This document shows, piece after piece, positions 45,165-55,208 of a stretch of DNA of 64,000 nucleotides. How positions within the stretch are numbered: position 1 is the stretch's first letter; every line of letters begins with the position of its first letter. The stretch lies in the NCBI RefSeq assembly GCF_001506165.1, contig NZ_CP011427.1:3968001-4032000 (forward strand), read 5' to 3'. A program made the translations under genes and the position numbers. The stretch is from Pantoea vagans (GTDB lineage Bacteria; Pseudomonadota; Gammaproteobacteria; Enterobacterales; Enterobacteriaceae). The notes under the pieces are model-generated. The model searched no databases. It was not told where the DNA came from and was given only the letters and a program-made list of their open reading frames with translations.

Positions 45165-45805
45165 TGAAAAAGCGCGATCGTCTGGTGCGTTACAGCGCAC
45201 CGGAACGCATCAATCACTGGATTGTGGCGTTCTGTTTTGTCCTTGCCGCCTTGAGTGGGCTGGGTTTCTTCTTCCCGTCGTTTAACTGGCTGATGCACAT
45301 TTTGGGTACGCCACAACTGGCGCGGATTCTGCATCCGTTTGTCGGTGTGGTGATGTTTGCCGCTTTTATCATCATGTTCCTGCGCTACTGGAAGCATAAT
45401 CTGATCACGCGTGATGACCTGGTGTGGGCGAAAAACATCCACAAAATCGTCCGTAATGAAGAGGTGGGTGATACCGGCAAATACAACTTCGGGCAGAAGT
45501 GTGTGTTCTGGGCTGCTATCATCAGCTTAATCATGCTGCTGGTGAGCGGAATTATTATCTGGCGTCCTTATTTCGCAGGCGCCTTTGCCATTCCGCTGAT
45601 TCGCGCCGCTCTGGTGGTGCATTCGGTCTCAGCTGTGGCACTGATCGTGGTGATTATGGTGCATATCTACGCGGCCCTGTGGGTCAAAGGCACCATTACC
45701 GCCATGGTTGAGGGCTGGGTTCCCGCTGCGTGGGCGAAGAAACATCATCCACGCTGGTATCGCGAGCAGCGCCAACGCCAAACACAACAGGAAAAACGTC
45801 CCTGA
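45164..45805 (+). CDS. fdoI: Formate dehydrogenase-O cytochrome b556 subunit FdoI
   Basis: 213-residue inner-membrane cytochrome b with four helices and haem-ligand histidines in helices I, II and IV ([31 protein letters not shown]). It passes electrons from FdoH to quinone. It overlaps fdoH by 1 bp and fdhE by 1 bp (TGATG). Confidence 0.96.
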   Translation: MKKRDRLVRYSAPERINHWIVAFCFVLAALSGLGFFFPSFNWLMHILGTPQLARILHPFVGVVMFAAFIIMFLRYWKHNLITRDDLVWAKNIHKIVRNEEVGDTGKYNFGQKCVFWAAIISLIMLLVSGIIIWRPYFAGAFAIPLIRAALVVHSVSAVALIVVIMVHIYAALWVKGTITAMVEGWVPAAWAKKHHPRWYREQRQRQTQQEKRP

Positions 45806-46731
45806 TGAGTATTCGCATCATCCCACAGGATCAGTTGGAGAAAGGCGAAAAAAGCATGGCGGAGCAGGTTCCGCCGCTGCTTTTTCCTCGGCTTAAGAAT
45901 CTGTATAGCCGCCGTGCGGCGCGTTTGCGTGAACTGGCAGCGAAGAACCCACTGGGCGACTATCTACGCTTTGCCGCGGTGATCGCCCAGGCGCAGGAAA
46001 TCGTGCTGTATGACCATCCTTTGCAGGTCGATCTGCACGCACGTTTAGCCCAAAGCGCCGAACAGGGTAAACCCCCGCTCGATATCCATACTTATCCGCG
46101 TGATGCGCACTGGCAGCGTTTGCTGCATTCGCTGATCGCCGAACTCAAACCAGAGATGAGCGGTCAGGCCCTGGCGGTGCTGGAAAATCTGGAAAAAGCC
46201 TCCTCCTCCGAGCTGGAAGGGTTAGCCAGTGCGCTGCTGGCGGGCGAGTTTGCGCAAGTCAGCAGTGATAAATCGCCGTTTATTTGGGCCGCGTTGTCTG
46301 TCTACTGGGCGCAGATGGCGGCTCTGATCCCTGGAAAAGCGCGAGCAGAATACGGTGAGCATCGTCAGTTTTGCCCGGTGTGCGCCAGCGTGCCCGTCGC
46401 CAGCGTGGTACATATGGATGTCGGTCAACAGGGGCTACGTTATCTACACTGTAATCTGTGCGAAAGTGAATGGTATGTGGTGCGCAGTAAGTGCTCCAAC
46501 TGCGAACAGACGCGTGATTTGCACTACTGGTCGCTCGACAGCGAAAAAGCGGCCGTGAAAGCGGAGAGCTGTGGCGACTGCGGAACCTACCTGAAGATGC
46601 TCTATCAGGAGAAGGATCCCGCGGTTGAACCGGTGGCGGATGATTTGGCATCACTGGTGCTGGATGCGCGTATGGAGCAGGAAGGGTTCGCGCGCAGCAG
46701 TTTGAATCCGTTTATGTTTCCCGGGGATTAA
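45805..46731 (+). CDS. fdhE: Formate dehydrogenase accessory protein FdhE
   Basis: 308-residue cytoplasmic, rubredoxin-like zinc/iron protein needed for formate dehydrogenase assembly. It has four CxxC motifs in the C-terminal half ([28 protein letters not shown]). The start at 45805 ([16 protein letters not shown]) gives the E. coli FdhE N-terminus; a longer frame reads back through fdoI. Last gene of the fdo operon. Confidence 0.96.
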   Translation: MSIRIIPQDQLEKGEKSMAEQVPPLLFPRLKNLYSRRAARLRELAAKNPLGDYLRFAAVIAQAQEIVLYDHPLQVDLHARLAQSAEQGKPPLDIHTYPRDAHWQRLLHSLIAELKPEMSGQALAVLENLEKASSSELEGLASALLAGEFAQVSSDKSPFIWAALSVYWAQMAALIPGKARAEYGEHRQFCPVCASVPVASVVHMDVGQQGLRYLHCNLCESEWYVVRSKCSNCEQTRDLHYWSLDSEKAAVKAESCGDCGTYLKMLYQEKDPAVEPVADDLASLVLDARMEQEGFARSSLNPFMFPGD

Positions 46732-46745
46732 TGCGATGAATGCCC

Positions 46746-46818
46746 GGTGCGCATAAATGCGCACCCTACGAAACCGTAGGGTTACCGGGCAACCGTAGGG
46801 TCGCCATTTATGGCGACC
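46746..46818. repeat. Interspersed palindromic repeat, copy 2
   Basis: Perfect palindromes GGTGCGCATAAATGCGCACC (46746-46765) and GGTCGCCATTTATGGCGACC (46799-46818), linked by CTACG...CGTAGGG. Same unit as at 28401-28468. It lies exactly between fdhE and yibF. Confidence 0.88.
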
Positions 46819-46913
46819 GTCAACCAGGCAATTGAAATGTCATCGTTACGGCGAGCATCAACCAGGCGACCGTCATCAATGCCGTACACCACCCTTTAAC
46901 ACGGAGGCGTTCA

Positions 46914-47525
46914 ATGAAACTGATTGGCAGCTACACCAGCCCCTTTGTCCGTAAAATTTCAGTGATGCTGTTGGAAAAAGGTTTGGTGTTCGAATTCGTC
47001 AACCAGTCGCCTTGGGTTGAGGACAGTCACGTGCCGCAATACAACCCGCTGGGTAAAGTCCCGGCACTGGTTGACGACAACCATCACACCTGGTTTGACT
47101 CCTCGATCATCGCCCAAGTGATTGAACTGCGCGGTGATGCGCCAGCCATGTTACCGGATGACCCGCTGCTCTCCTTGCAGATCCGCCAACTGGAAAAACT
47201 GGCGGATGGCATCAACGATGCCGCCGTGATGATCGTGCGTGAACAGATGCGCCCCGGCGCTCAGCAATCGGAAGAGGTGTTGCTGCGTAACCGCGAGAAG
47301 ATTCTGCGCGGTCTGGATGCCCTGGAAACTGCGGCAGCACAGGGCGAACTGATCAATAACGGCACGCTGAATCTGGCGGATATCGCCACCGGCTGCATGA
47401 TTGGTTATCTCAACTTCCGCCGCGTGCTGCCCAACTGGTGCGTCAATCGCCCCGCATTGGTGAAAATGGCAGAGATGCTGTTTCAACGGGAAAGTTTTGC
47501 CCGCACCGTTCCGCCTTCCAGCTAA
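46914..47525 (+). CDS. yibF: Glutathione S-transferase-like protein YibF
   Basis: 203-residue GST-fold protein with an N-terminal thioredoxin-like domain ([20 protein letters not shown]; substrate-binding cis-Pro in GKVPALV; Asp-Ser in [11 protein letters not shown]) and an all-helical C-terminal domain ([18 protein letters not shown]). It matches E. coli YibF in length and sequence. The natural substrate is unknown. It is 8 bp upstream of selA, as in E. coli, probably in one transcript. Confidence 0.93.
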   Translation: MKLIGSYTSPFVRKISVMLLEKGLVFEFVNQSPWVEDSHVPQYNPLGKVPALVDDNHHTWFDSSIIAQVIELRGDAPAMLPDDPLLSLQIRQLEKLADGINDAAVMIVREQMRPGAQQSEEVLLRNREKILRGLDALETAAAQGELINNGTLNLADIATGCMIGYLNFRRVLPNWCVNRPALVKMAEMLFQRESFARTVPPSS

Positions 47526-47533
47526 GTTGCCCG

Positions 47534-48913
47534 ATGAAAACCCTCTACACCCAACTGCCTGCCATTGACAGCCTGCTGCGCGATCCCGCGTTGCAGCCGC
47601 TGATAATGCACTCTGGCACCGCTTTTACCACCCGCCAGTTGCGCGACATGCAGCAAGAAGCGCGCGATCACATTCAACAACATCAAATGCTGCCTGACTG
47701 GCATGCGAACTGGCCTGAAGAAGCACAGCGCCGTGTGCGAGAGCAGCAACAGAGTGCGCTGCGACCCGTCTTCAACCTGACCGGTACCGTTCTTCACACC
47801 AACCTTGGCCGCGCCCAGTTAAGCGAAAGCGCCATTGAGGCGGTGACCGCCAGCCTGCGCCAGCCGGTGACGCTGGAGTATGCGCTGGATGACGCCGCAC
47901 GCGGCCATCGCGACCGCGCGGTGAGCGCCCTGTTATGCGAACTCACCGGTGCGGAAGCGGCCTGTATCGTGAATAACAACGCCGCTGCGGTGCTGCTGAT
48001 GCTGGCCACACTGGCACCCGGCCGGGAAGTGATTGTCTCGCGCGGGGAGCTGGTGGAGATCGGCGGTGCCTTTCGTATTCCCGATGTCATGCGCCAGGCA
48101 GGTTGTCAGCTGGTCGAAGTGGGCACCACCAACCGCACGCATTTGAAGGATTACCGTGCCGCCATCCGCGAAAACAGCGGTCTGTTGATGAAGGTACACA
48201 CCAGCAACTACCAGATTCAGGGGTTCACCCATGCCGTTGCCGAAGCTGAACTGGTGGCCCTGGCCGCCGAGCATCAGCTGCCGGTGATCACCGATTTGGG
48301 CAGTGGCTCATTGATCGATATGACCACGTTGGGTCTGCCCGCTGAGCCGATGCCACAGCAGCTGATTGCGGCCGGCGTCGATGTGGTGAGTTTCTCTGGC
48401 GACAAGCTGTTGGGGGGGCCACAAGCCGGCATTATCGTCGGTAAAAAACGCTGGATTGATCAGCTGCAGCAGCATCCGCTGAAGCGCGCTCTGCGCGTGG
48501 ACAAAATGACACTCGCGGCGCTGGAAGCCACCCTGCAACTCTATCGCCAACCGGAAAGTCTGTGTGATGCACTGCCGACCCTGCGTTTGTTGATTCGTAC
48601 ATCGCACGACATTTTACAGCAAGCCGAACGGCTGATGCCCGCGCTAGAGCAGTCTTATGGCTCGGAGTATACGCTGGCGATCGCCGCCTGTTCGTCGCAA
48701 ATCGGCAGTGGATCGCTACCCGTTGAGCGCTTACCGAGCTTTGCCATCACCTTTAGCCCACGCGCCCCGCATGGCAGCAGCCTTGATGCACTCGCCCAAC
48801 GCTGGCGTACGCTGCCCCGACCAGTCATCGGCCGTATTCAGGACGGCAAACTGTGGCTGGATTTACGCTGCCTTGAGCAGGAAGCCGCGCTGATTGAGGC
48901 GCTAACATCATGA
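47534..48913 (+). CDS. selA: L-seryl-tRNA(Sec) selenium transferase SelA
   Basis: 459-residue PLP enzyme converting Ser-tRNA(Sec) to Sec-tRNA(Sec) with selenophosphate. PLP lysine is Lys291 in [13 protein letters not shown]; the N-terminal tRNA-binding region and the [20 protein letters not shown] motif are conserved. The start at 47534 ([15 protein letters not shown]) follows yibF by 8 bp. It overlaps selB by 4 bp (ATGA). Confidence 0.97.
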   Translation: MKTLYTQLPAIDSLLRDPALQPLIMHSGTAFTTRQLRDMQQEARDHIQQHQMLPDWHANWPEEAQRRVREQQQSALRPVFNLTGTVLHTNLGRAQLSESAIEAVTASLRQPVTLEYALDDAARGHRDRAVSALLCELTGAEAACIVNNNAAAVLLMLATLAPGREVIVSRGELVEIGGAFRIPDVMRQAGCQLVEVGTTNRTHLKDYRAAIRENSGLLMKVHTSNYQIQGFTHAVAEAELVALAAEHQLPVITDLGSGSLIDMTTLGLPAEPMPQQLIAAGVDVVSFSGDKLLGGPQAGIIVGKKRWIDQLQQHPLKRALRVDKMTLAALEATLQLYRQPESLCDALPTLRLLIRTSHDILQQAERLMPALEQSYGSEYTLAIAACSSQIGSGSLPVERLPSFAITFSPRAPHGSSLDALAQRWRTLPRPVIGRIQDGKLWLDLRCLEQEAALIEALTS

Positions 48914-50760
48914 TTATCGCCACGGCAGGACACGTCGATCACGGCAAAACGGCGCTGCTGCAAGCCTTGACGGGGGTCGATGCCGATCGTCTGCCGGAAG
49001 AGAAACGGCGCGGCATGACCATTGATCTCGGCTATGCCTACTGGCCGCAGCCGGACGGTCGGGTGATAGGCTTTATCGATGTTCCCGGGCACGAGAAATT
49101 TCTCGCTAATATGCTGGCGGGTATTGGCGGTATTCATCACGCCCTGCTGGTGGTGGCCGGTGATGATGGCGTGATGCCGCAAACGCGTGAACACCTGCAA
49201 CTGCTGGCTCTGGCAGGGCTTCCGCCGCTCAGCGTGGCGTTGACCAAAGCCGATCGCGTTGACGCTACGCGCATCGCCGAAGTGCAACATCAGGTGGCAG
49301 AGCTGACACAGCAGTTGGGCTGGTCAGCGGCACCGCAGTTTATCACCAGCAGTAGCACCCAACTGGGCATTGAGGCGTTACGTCAGCACTTGAGTGAGCT
49401 GCCTGAACCCGCTTTCGATGCGCACCGCCGTTTTCGTCTCGCTATCGACCGGGCTTTTACCCTGAAAGGCAGCGGATTAGTGGTCACCGGAACGGCATTA
49501 GCGGGCGAGGTGAGCGTGGGCGACACGCTGTGGCTCAGTGGCCTCAATCTGCCGGTGCGTGTGCGCTCCTTGCATGCGCAGAACCAGTCGGTGACGCGCG
49601 CACAAGCAGGTGAGCGTATCGCGCTGAATATCGTGGGTGAGGTGGAAAAAGCCCAGATCGCGCGCGGTGACTGGCTGCTGGCACAGCCGCAACCCCAAGG
49701 CACCCAGCGTCTCATCGTGGCGCTGCGCCTGCTGCAACCGCTTAAACATGCCTCCCAGCCCGTGCATATCCATCATGCAGCCAGCCACGTGATGGGCCGA
49801 CTGACGCTGCTTGAAGATGATCTGGCAGAGCTGGTGCTCAATGAACCGCTATGGCTGGCGGAAAACGATCGGCTGATCATTCGCGACAGCAATGCGCAGC
49901 AATCCTTGGGGGGTGGCCGCGTCGTGCTGCTTAACAGCAAAAAACGGGGCAAACGACAGCCAGAGTATCTCGGTTGGCTGCAACAATTGGCTGCCGCAGA
50001 GCGTGATGATTCCAGCCTGCAAGCGCACTTCTCTCTCCATCCTGTGGAATATGCCGATCTCGGCTGGTCACGCCAGCTTCACCCCGCTGCGCTGGATGCG
50101 CTGCTGGCGAACCTCGATGCGTTGCGGCTCGGCAACACCTTGTTAGCAGCCGAACAAGCGGGGGTATGGCAGCAGCGCCTGCTGGCGTCGTTGTCGGCGT
50201 TTCATTTGCAGCATCCTGAAGTACCGGGCATCGGGCGCGATCGTCTGCGCCGTGTGGCGCTGCCGCATCAGCCACCTGAACCGGTCATCGCGTTGATTGA
50301 TCAACTCCTGGCACAAGGTCACTTGCAGCATCAGCAGGGCTGGCTGCATTTACCGGATTTCAAACCGCGCTTTAATCCGCAGGAAGAGATGTTGTGGCAG
50401 CAGATCGGCCCACTTTTCAATGACCAACCGCTGTGGGTGCGTGATATTGCGGTAACCACACAGCTAGAGGAAGAGACCGTGCGTAGCCTGTTGCTCACCG
50501 CCGCTCGTCTCGGTCACATTACGGCGATCGTGCGCGATCGCTACTACCACAGCGACCAGATCCAGATCTTCGCCGATCTGATTCGCCAGCGTGACGCCGA
50601 CGGTGGCAGCACCAGCGCCGCCGACTTCCGTAACCAACTCGGCACCGGACGCAAAATTGCCGTGCAGATTCTGGAGTTCTTTGACCGCAGCGGTTTCACC
50701 CGTCGCCGGGGTAACGACCACCTGCTGCGCGACGCCCGCCTGTTCGAAACCCGCGCCTGA
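48910..50760 (+). CDS. selB: Selenocysteine-specific elongation factor SelB
   Basis: 616-residue translation GTPase. It has an N-terminal G domain ([18 protein letters not shown]-loop, [16 protein letters not shown]), EF-Tu-like domains II-III, and C-terminal winged-helix repeats (about 380-616) that bind the SECIS hairpin. It delivers Sec-tRNA to UGA in fdoG mRNA. Translationally coupled to selA. Confidence 0.97.
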   Translation: MIIATAGHVDHGKTALLQALTGVDADRLPEEKRRGMTIDLGYAYWPQPDGRVIGFIDVPGHEKFLANMLAGIGGIHHALLVVAGDDGVMPQTREHLQLLALAGLPPLSVALTKADRVDATRIAEVQHQVAELTQQLGWSAAPQFITSSSTQLGIEALRQHLSELPEPAFDAHRRFRLAIDRAFTLKGSGLVVTGTALAGEVSVGDTLWLSGLNLPVRVRSLHAQNQSVTRAQAGERIALNIVGEVEKAQIARGDWLLAQPQPQGTQRLIVALRLLQPLKHASQPVHIHHAASHVMGRLTLLEDDLAELVLNEPLWLAENDRLIIRDSNAQQSLGGGRVVLLNSKKRGKRQPEYLGWLQQLAAAERDDSSLQAHFSLHPVEYADLGWSRQLHPAALDALLANLDALRLGNTLLAAEQAGVWQQRLLASLSAFHLQHPEVPGIGRDRLRRVALPHQPPEPVIALIDQLLAQGHLQHQQGWLHLPDFKPRFNPQEEMLWQQIGPLFNDQPLWVRDIAVTTQLEEETVRSLLLTAARLGHITAIVRDRYYHSDQIQIFADLIRQRDADGGSTSAADFRNQLGTGRKIAVQILEFFDRSGFTRRRGNDHLLRDARLFETRA

Positions 50761-50835
50761 TCTTGGCGTTGCCTCGCAGTTATCACTGTAACTGCGCTGC
50801 AACGCGCATTCCTCGTTGAACAAAAATGTGCCAGG

Positions 50836-50856
50836 ATGTAAGAACTATTCTTACAT
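50836..50856. promoter_or_regulatory. parDE operator
   Basis: A perfect inverted repeat, ATGTAAGAA and TTCTTACAT with a 3-bp centre, ends 12 bp before the parD start. Ribbon-helix-helix antitoxins typically bind such repeats for autoregulation. Confidence 0.75.
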
Positions 50857-50868
50857 TGGAACACGACG

Positions 50869-51156
50869 ATGGCACGTACCATGACAATCGATTTAGGCGA
50901 TGAACTGCGCGAATTTGTGGAATCTTTAGTGGCGTCCGGCGACTACCGTACGCAAAGCGAAGTAGTGCGCGATTCACTGCGTTTACTGCGTGAGAGGCAA
51001 GCGGCATCGAAGCTGGAGAATTTAAAAAGTCTCATTCAGGAGGGTATGGACAGTGGAGAACCCATTCCCTGGGATGTAGATGAATTTTTACGGAAAGCCA
51101 AAGCCAGGGTCGGCATTTATGAAAAAAGAAATAGTGATAACACCGAGTGCGAATGA
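50869..51156 (+). CDS. ParD/CC2985-family antitoxin
   Basis: 95-residue protein with an N-terminal ribbon-helix-helix DNA-binding domain (TMTIDLGDELREFVESLVAS, then TQSEVVRDSLRLLRERQ) and a flexible toxin-binding C-terminus (ALAD-like LKSLIQEGMDSGEPIPWDVD). It overlaps the toxin gene by 38 bp. It neutralises the ParE-type toxin and probably represses the pair through the palindrome upstream. Confidence 0.9.
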   Translation: MARTMTIDLGDELREFVESLVASGDYRTQSEVVRDSLRLLRERQAASKLENLKSLIQEGMDSGEPIPWDVDEFLRKAKARVGIYEKRNSDNTECE

Positions 51157-51427
51157 AGATTTACTGACTATCTGGCTCTATGGATGCTGGAATTTCGGTG
51201 AGATGCAGGCTGATCGTTATGCCATGAATATAAACAAATTATTTTCCAATCTCATGGTGAATAATTTTGGAGGCCGCCGCACAGATTATGGCCGAAATTT
51301 TTACTCCGTAATTCATAGTGAACATATCGTGATTTACCGCGTTGAACCGGAGCAGATCATCATTGCACGTATTCTCCATCAATCCCAGGATGCACCATCA
51401 CATATCACTTGGGATACTTCGTTTTAA
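51119..51427 (+). CDS. ParE/RelE-superfamily toxin
   Basis: 102-residue toxin. The N-terminus EIVITPSANEDLLTIWLYGC and the C-terminal strand SEHIVIYRVEPEQIIIARIL-HQSQD are typical of ParE toxins, which poison DNA gyrase. The start ATG at 51119 lies inside parD; an earlier in-frame ATG at 51080 would add 13 residues not seen in the family. Nucleotide composition is more AT-rich than in the flanking selB and glyS genes, consistent with horizontal gain. Confidence 0.88.
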   Translation: MKKEIVITPSANEDLLTIWLYGCWNFGEMQADRYAMNINKLFSNLMVNNFGGRRTDYGRNFYSVIHSEHIVIYRVEPEQIIIARILHQSQDAPSHITWDTSF

Positions 51428-51457
51428 AAACAAAAAGGGACGATCGCTCGTCCCTTT
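51424..51457 (-). terminator. Terminator of glyQS
   Basis: Perfect 10-bp stem AAAGGGACGA/TCGTCCCTTT (51434-51457, TCGC loop) with TTTTTGTTTTT following on the minus strand. It may also limit read-through from parDE. Confidence 0.9.
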
Positions 51458-51477
51458 AGTGCACTTCACTCTGTTAC

Positions 51478-53547
51478 TTACTGCAGCAGAGAAATATCCG
51501 CGACCTGCAAGAACAGCGCACGCAGTTGCGCCAGCAGCGTCAGGCGGTTGATACGCACTTCGGCTTCATCGGCGTTAACCATCACGTTGTCGAAGAAGTT
51601 ATCGACCGCTTCACGCAGTTGTGCCAGTTCCACCAGCGCATCCTGATAACGGCCTTCCGCGAAGTACGGCTGCAGTTTGTCACCCAGCGCCGTCACAAAG
51701 GTCGCCAGCTGGATCTCGGCGTTCTCTTTCAGCAGCGAAGCCTGCACGCTGTCGTTCAGGGTTTCGGTGGATTTAGCCAGGATGTTGGAAACACGTTTGT
51801 TGGCCGCAGCCAGCGCAGACGCCGCTTCCAGCGAACGGAAGTGCGATACCGCTTTCATGCGTGCATCAAAATCGGCAGGACGGGTTGGACGACGCGCCAG
51901 CACGGCCTGGATGGTGTCTACGCTGTGGCCCTCTTCCTGATACCAGGTACGGAAACGACCCAGCATGAAGTCGATCACCTCATCTACCACCTTGCCGTTA
52001 CTCAGCTTGCTGCCGTACAGGCGCACCGCTTCTTCGGTCAGGGTTTGCAGATCCAGCGGCAGGTTCTTCTCAACGATAATACGCAGCACGCCCAGCGCCG
52101 CACGACGCAGTGCGAACGGGTCTTTATCGCCTTTCGGATGTTGACCAATACCGAAGATGCCCGCGAGGGTATCCATCTTGTCAGCGATCGCCACTGCACA
52201 AGCCACGAGGTTGGATGGCAGCGCATCACCGGCAAAGCGCGGCTGATACTGCTCATTCAACGCCACGGCAACGTCTTCGGCTTCGCCGTCATGACGCGCA
52301 TAGTGCATGCCCATCACGCCCTGCGTATCGGTGAACTCGAACACCATGTTGGTCATCAGGTCACACTTCGACAGCAGGCCTGCGCGCGTCGCATGATTCA
52401 CATCGGCACCAATCTGCGCGGCAATCCAACCCGCCAGCGCCTGAATGCGATCTGTTTTGTCACGCAGCGTACCCAGCTCTTTCTGGAACAGCACCGTCTC
52501 CAGACGTGGCAGGTTATCTTCAAGACGCTTTTTACGGTCAGTGTTGAAGAAGAACTCCGCATCCGCCAGACGTGGGCGCACTACCTTCTCATTACCGGAG
52601 ATGATTTGCTGCGGATCTTTCGATTCGATGTTCGTGACGAAGATGAAGTTTGGCAGCAATTTGCCGTCCGCGGCATACACCGGGAAGTACTTCTGGTCAC
52701 CTTTCATGGTGTAAACCAGCGCTTCAGAAGGCACCGCGAGGAATTTCTCTTCAAACTTCGCCGTCAGCACCACTGGCCATTCCACCAGCGAAGCCACTTC
52801 TTCCAGCAGGCTGTCGCTCAGGTCAGCGATGCCGCCTAATTGCTGTGCTGCGGCTTCGGCATCGGCTTTGATTTTGGCTTTACGCGCCGCGAAGTCAGCA
52901 ACGACTTTACCACGCTCCAGCAGTTGTTGCGGATACTGATCGGCGTTGTCGAGGGTGAATTCCGGCTCGCCCATAAAGCGATGGCCGCGAATCACACGGT
53001 CGGACTGAATGCCAAGGATGGTAGCCGGGATCAGTTCATCGCCCAGCAGCAGCGTCACGGTATGCACCGGACGGACAAACTGCACGTCACTCGCACCCCA
53101 GCGCATTAACTTAGGAATCGGCAACTTGCTCAGTGCCGTGGCGACCATTGCCGGCAACAGCGCCTGTGCGCTTTCACCGGTAACGGATGCGCGATGCACC
53201 AGCCATTCGCCTTTATCGGTGCTCAGACGTTCAGCCTGCGCCACCGTAATACCGTTACCGCGCGCCCAACCTTCAGCCGCTTTGGTGGCATTGCCATCCG
53301 CATCAAACGCGGCAGCAATCGCTGGACCGCGTTTTTCGACTTCACGATCCGGCTGTGCGGCGGCCATATGGGCCACTTTCAGCGCCAGACGACGCGGCGC
53401 AGCAAACCAGCTGACGTCGCCGTGCACCAGACCAGCGCTGTCCAGTTCTGCGGTAAAGTGCGCAGCAAAGGCTTCAGCCAGGCTACGCAACGCTTTCGGA
53501 GGCAACTCTTCGGTGCCAATTTCCACCAGGAAAGTTTTATCGGTCAT
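51478..53547 (-). CDS. glyS: Glycyl-tRNA synthetase beta subunit
   Basis: 689-residue beta subunit of the heterotetrameric bacterial glycyl-tRNA synthetase. It provides tRNA recognition through HD-like, catalytic-associated and C-terminal anticodon-binding (DALR-type) regions. The start [20 protein letters not shown] and the internal [19 protein letters not shown] are signature sequences. It lies 9 bp downstream of glyQ, in the same operon. Same length as E. coli GlyS. Confidence 0.97.
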   Translation of the reverse strand: MTDKTFLVEIGTEELPPKALRSLAEAFAAHFTAELDSAGLVHGDVSWFAAPRRLALKVAHMAAAQPDREVEKRGPAIAAAFDADGNATKAAEGWARGNGITVAQAERLSTDKGEWLVHRASVTGESAQALLPAMVATALSKLPIPKLMRWGASDVQFVRPVHTVTLLLGDELIPATILGIQSDRVIRGHRFMGEPEFTLDNADQYPQQLLERGKVVADFAARKAKIKADAEAAAQQLGGIADLSDSLLEEVASLVEWPVVLTAKFEEKFLAVPSEALVYTMKGDQKYFPVYAADGKLLPNFIFVTNIESKDPQQIISGNEKVVRPRLADAEFFFNTDRKKRLEDNLPRLETVLFQKELGTLRDKTDRIQALAGWIAAQIGADVNHATRAGLLSKCDLMTNMVFEFTDTQGVMGMHYARHDGEAEDVAVALNEQYQPRFAGDALPSNLVACAVAIADKMDTLAGIFGIGQHPKGDKDPFALRRAALGVLRIIVEKNLPLDLQTLTEEAVRLYGSKLSNGKVVDEVIDFMLGRFRTWYQEEGHSVDTIQAVLARRPTRPADFDARMKAVSHFRSLEAASALAAANKRVSNILAKSTETLNDSVQASLLKENAEIQLATFVTALGDKLQPYFAEGRYQDALVELAQLREAVDNFFDNVMVNADEAEVRINRLTLLAQLRALFLQVADISLLQ

Positions 53548-53556
53548 GGCTGCCTC

Positions 53557-54468
53557 TTACTTGTTTTTATTGCACAGGGGGAAGCCAAGCGCCTCGCGGG
53601 ACGCATAATAGGCTTCAGCCACGGCTTTCGTCAGGGTACGAATACGCAGGATATAGCGCTGACGTTCGGTAACCGAAATCGCCTTGCGTGCATCCAGCAG
53701 GTTAAAGCTGTGTGCCGCTTTCAAAATGCGCTCATAAGCAGGCAGCGGCAGTGGTTTTTCCAGTGCCAGCAGCTGTTGGGCTTCTTTCTCATACTGCTCA
53801 AAGCAGGTGAAGAGGAAGTCCACGTCGGCGTATTCAAAGTTGTAAGTCGACTGTTCCACTTCGTTCTGATGGAACACTTCGCCGTAGGTGGTTTTACCAA
53901 ACGGGCCGTCGCTCCACACCAGATCGTACACGCTGTCCACGCCCTGGATATACATCGCCAGACGCTCCAGGCCGTAGGTGATCTCACCGGTGACCGGCTT
54001 ACACTCCAAGCCGCCAACCTGCTGGAAGTAGGTGAACTGCGTCACTTCCATGCCGTTGAGCCACACTTCCCAGCCCAATCCCCAGGCACCCAGCGTAGGG
54101 TTTTCCCAGTTATCTTCCACGAAGCGAATGTCGTGAATTGTCGGGTCCATACCTAGCTCTTTCAGTGAGCCCAGGTAAAGTTCCTGCAGGTTGTCTGGGT
54201 TTGGCTTAATCACCACCTGGAACTGGTAGTAATGCTGCAAACGGTTCGGGTTTTCACCGTAACGACCATCGGTTGGTCGGCGTGAAGGCTGCACGTACGC
54301 GGTCGCCATTGGCTCTGGGCCTAATGCACGCAGGCAAGTCATGGGATGTGAGGTGCCAGCGCCGACTTCCATGTCCAGTGGTTGAACAATGGTGCAGCCT
54401 TGGCGCGCCCAGTAATCCTGCAAGGTCAGGATCAGGCCCTGAAAGGTCTTGGTATCAAACTTTTGCAT
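53557..54468 (-). CDS. glyQ: Glycyl-tRNA synthetase alpha subunit
   Basis: 303-residue catalytic class-II aminoacyl-tRNA synthetase subunit. Conserved [20 protein letters not shown] at the N-terminus, then [20 protein letters not shown] and the class II motifs ([32 protein letters not shown]). Essential for charging tRNA-Gly. The start at 54468 has the E. coli N-terminus. Transcribed away from the catabolic cluster. Confidence 0.98.
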   Translation of the reverse strand: MQKFDTKTFQGLILTLQDYWARQGCTIVQPLDMEVGAGTSHPMTCLRALGPEPMATAYVQPSRRPTDGRYGENPNRLQHYYQFQVVIKPNPDNLQELYLGSLKELGMDPTIHDIRFVEDNWENPTLGAWGLGWEVWLNGMEVTQFTYFQQVGGLECKPVTGEITYGLERLAMYIQGVDSVYDLVWSDGPFGKTTYGEVFHQNEVEQSTYNFEYADVDFLFTCFEQYEKEAQQLLALEKPLPLPAYERILKAAHSFNLLDARKAISVTERQRYILRIRTLTKAVAEAYYASREALGFPLCNKNK

Positions 54469-54815
54469 GTTGAATTCGCACGCGATACGGATCGGTTAAA
54501 AAAAGAGTGCGCCAGTATACCCTTTGACCGCGGATTGTGCAGCCGGAAATCCTGGCGCGTCATGAGGTGAAACGGGTGCAGTTTTACCGCTAAGAACCGA
54601 ACAATAAGAAAATCGTATACGATTCAAAAAGGGAACGACAAACAGACGAAAAACTCATCACTATCCATTAATTTTCAATGTGATAAACAAAAAACCTCCA
54701 AACCTCATTGCGTGACTCAAATCACCTTTTCGACCTGTTGGTCAAAAATCGCACATTGACACCTGTATAATCGTATACGAAATTGCGGTGAAACAGTTTT
54801 GTTGGGAATTTCACC
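54469..54815. promoter_or_regulatory. Divergent control region glyQ / catabolic cluster
   Basis: 347 bp with no gene. It contains two identical palindromes TCGTATACGA: at 54613-54622 (extended to the 14-bp AATCGTATACGATT) and at 54771-54780, 158 bp apart. The second directly abuts a perfect -10 box TATAAT (54766-54771) driving the rightward cluster. FadR-type GntR regulators often bind such short palindromes, and one is encoded at 62.1 kb. A sequence TGACTCAAATCACC near 54712 is a weak CRP-like match. Confidence 0.75.
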
Positions 54816-55208
54816 ATGAAGACCGCAATCGCTTACCCAGGAATGAATGCCAGCGACCGCCCGATGGGCCCGGCACCGCTGTCCGCCGCTGTACTGCACG
54901 AACCGATGTTGTTTATCTCAGGGCAAGTCGCCATCGACCCTTACAACGGGCAGATCGTCGGCAAGGACATCGCCAGCCAGACGCGCCAGGTGTTGAAAAA
55001 TGTCGGCGACCTGCTGAGTGAAGCGCAGATGACCTTCGATAACGTGGTACGGGTGACGATTTACCTCACCGACCTCAGCACCTTCAGCGAAATGAACGCC
55101 GCCTATAGCGAGTTTTTCCAGTTCCCGTTCCCGGCGCGTGCCACCGTTGGTATTCAACTTAACCATCCTGACCTGCTGGTCGAGATGGAAGTCACGGCGA
55201 TGCGCTAA
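54816..55208 (+). CDS. RidA-family (YjgF/YER057c) protein
   Basis: 130-residue trimeric-type protein. RidA enzymes hydrolyse reactive enamine/imine intermediates to ketones and ammonia. The catalytic Arg and Glu are present in RATVGIQLNHPDLLVEMEVT, and the substrate pocket region LFISGQVAIDPYNGQIVG is conserved. It is a paralogue-type member, not the housekeeping ridA, because it heads a catabolic operon: it overlaps the next gene by 1 bp. It suggests that the pathway produces an imine, for example by oxidation of an amino acid. Confidence 0.88.
   Translation: MKTAIAYPGMNASDRPMGPAPLSAAVLHEPMLFISGQVAIDPYNGQIVGKDIASQTRQVLKNVGDLLSEAQMTFDNVVRVTIYLTDLSTFSEMNAAYSEFFQFPFPARATVGIQLNHPDLLVEMEVTAMR

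Noticed and set aside
51526..52839. 437-codon open frame on the plus strand
   Set aside because: It is fully antisense to glyS, which is conserved over its whole length.
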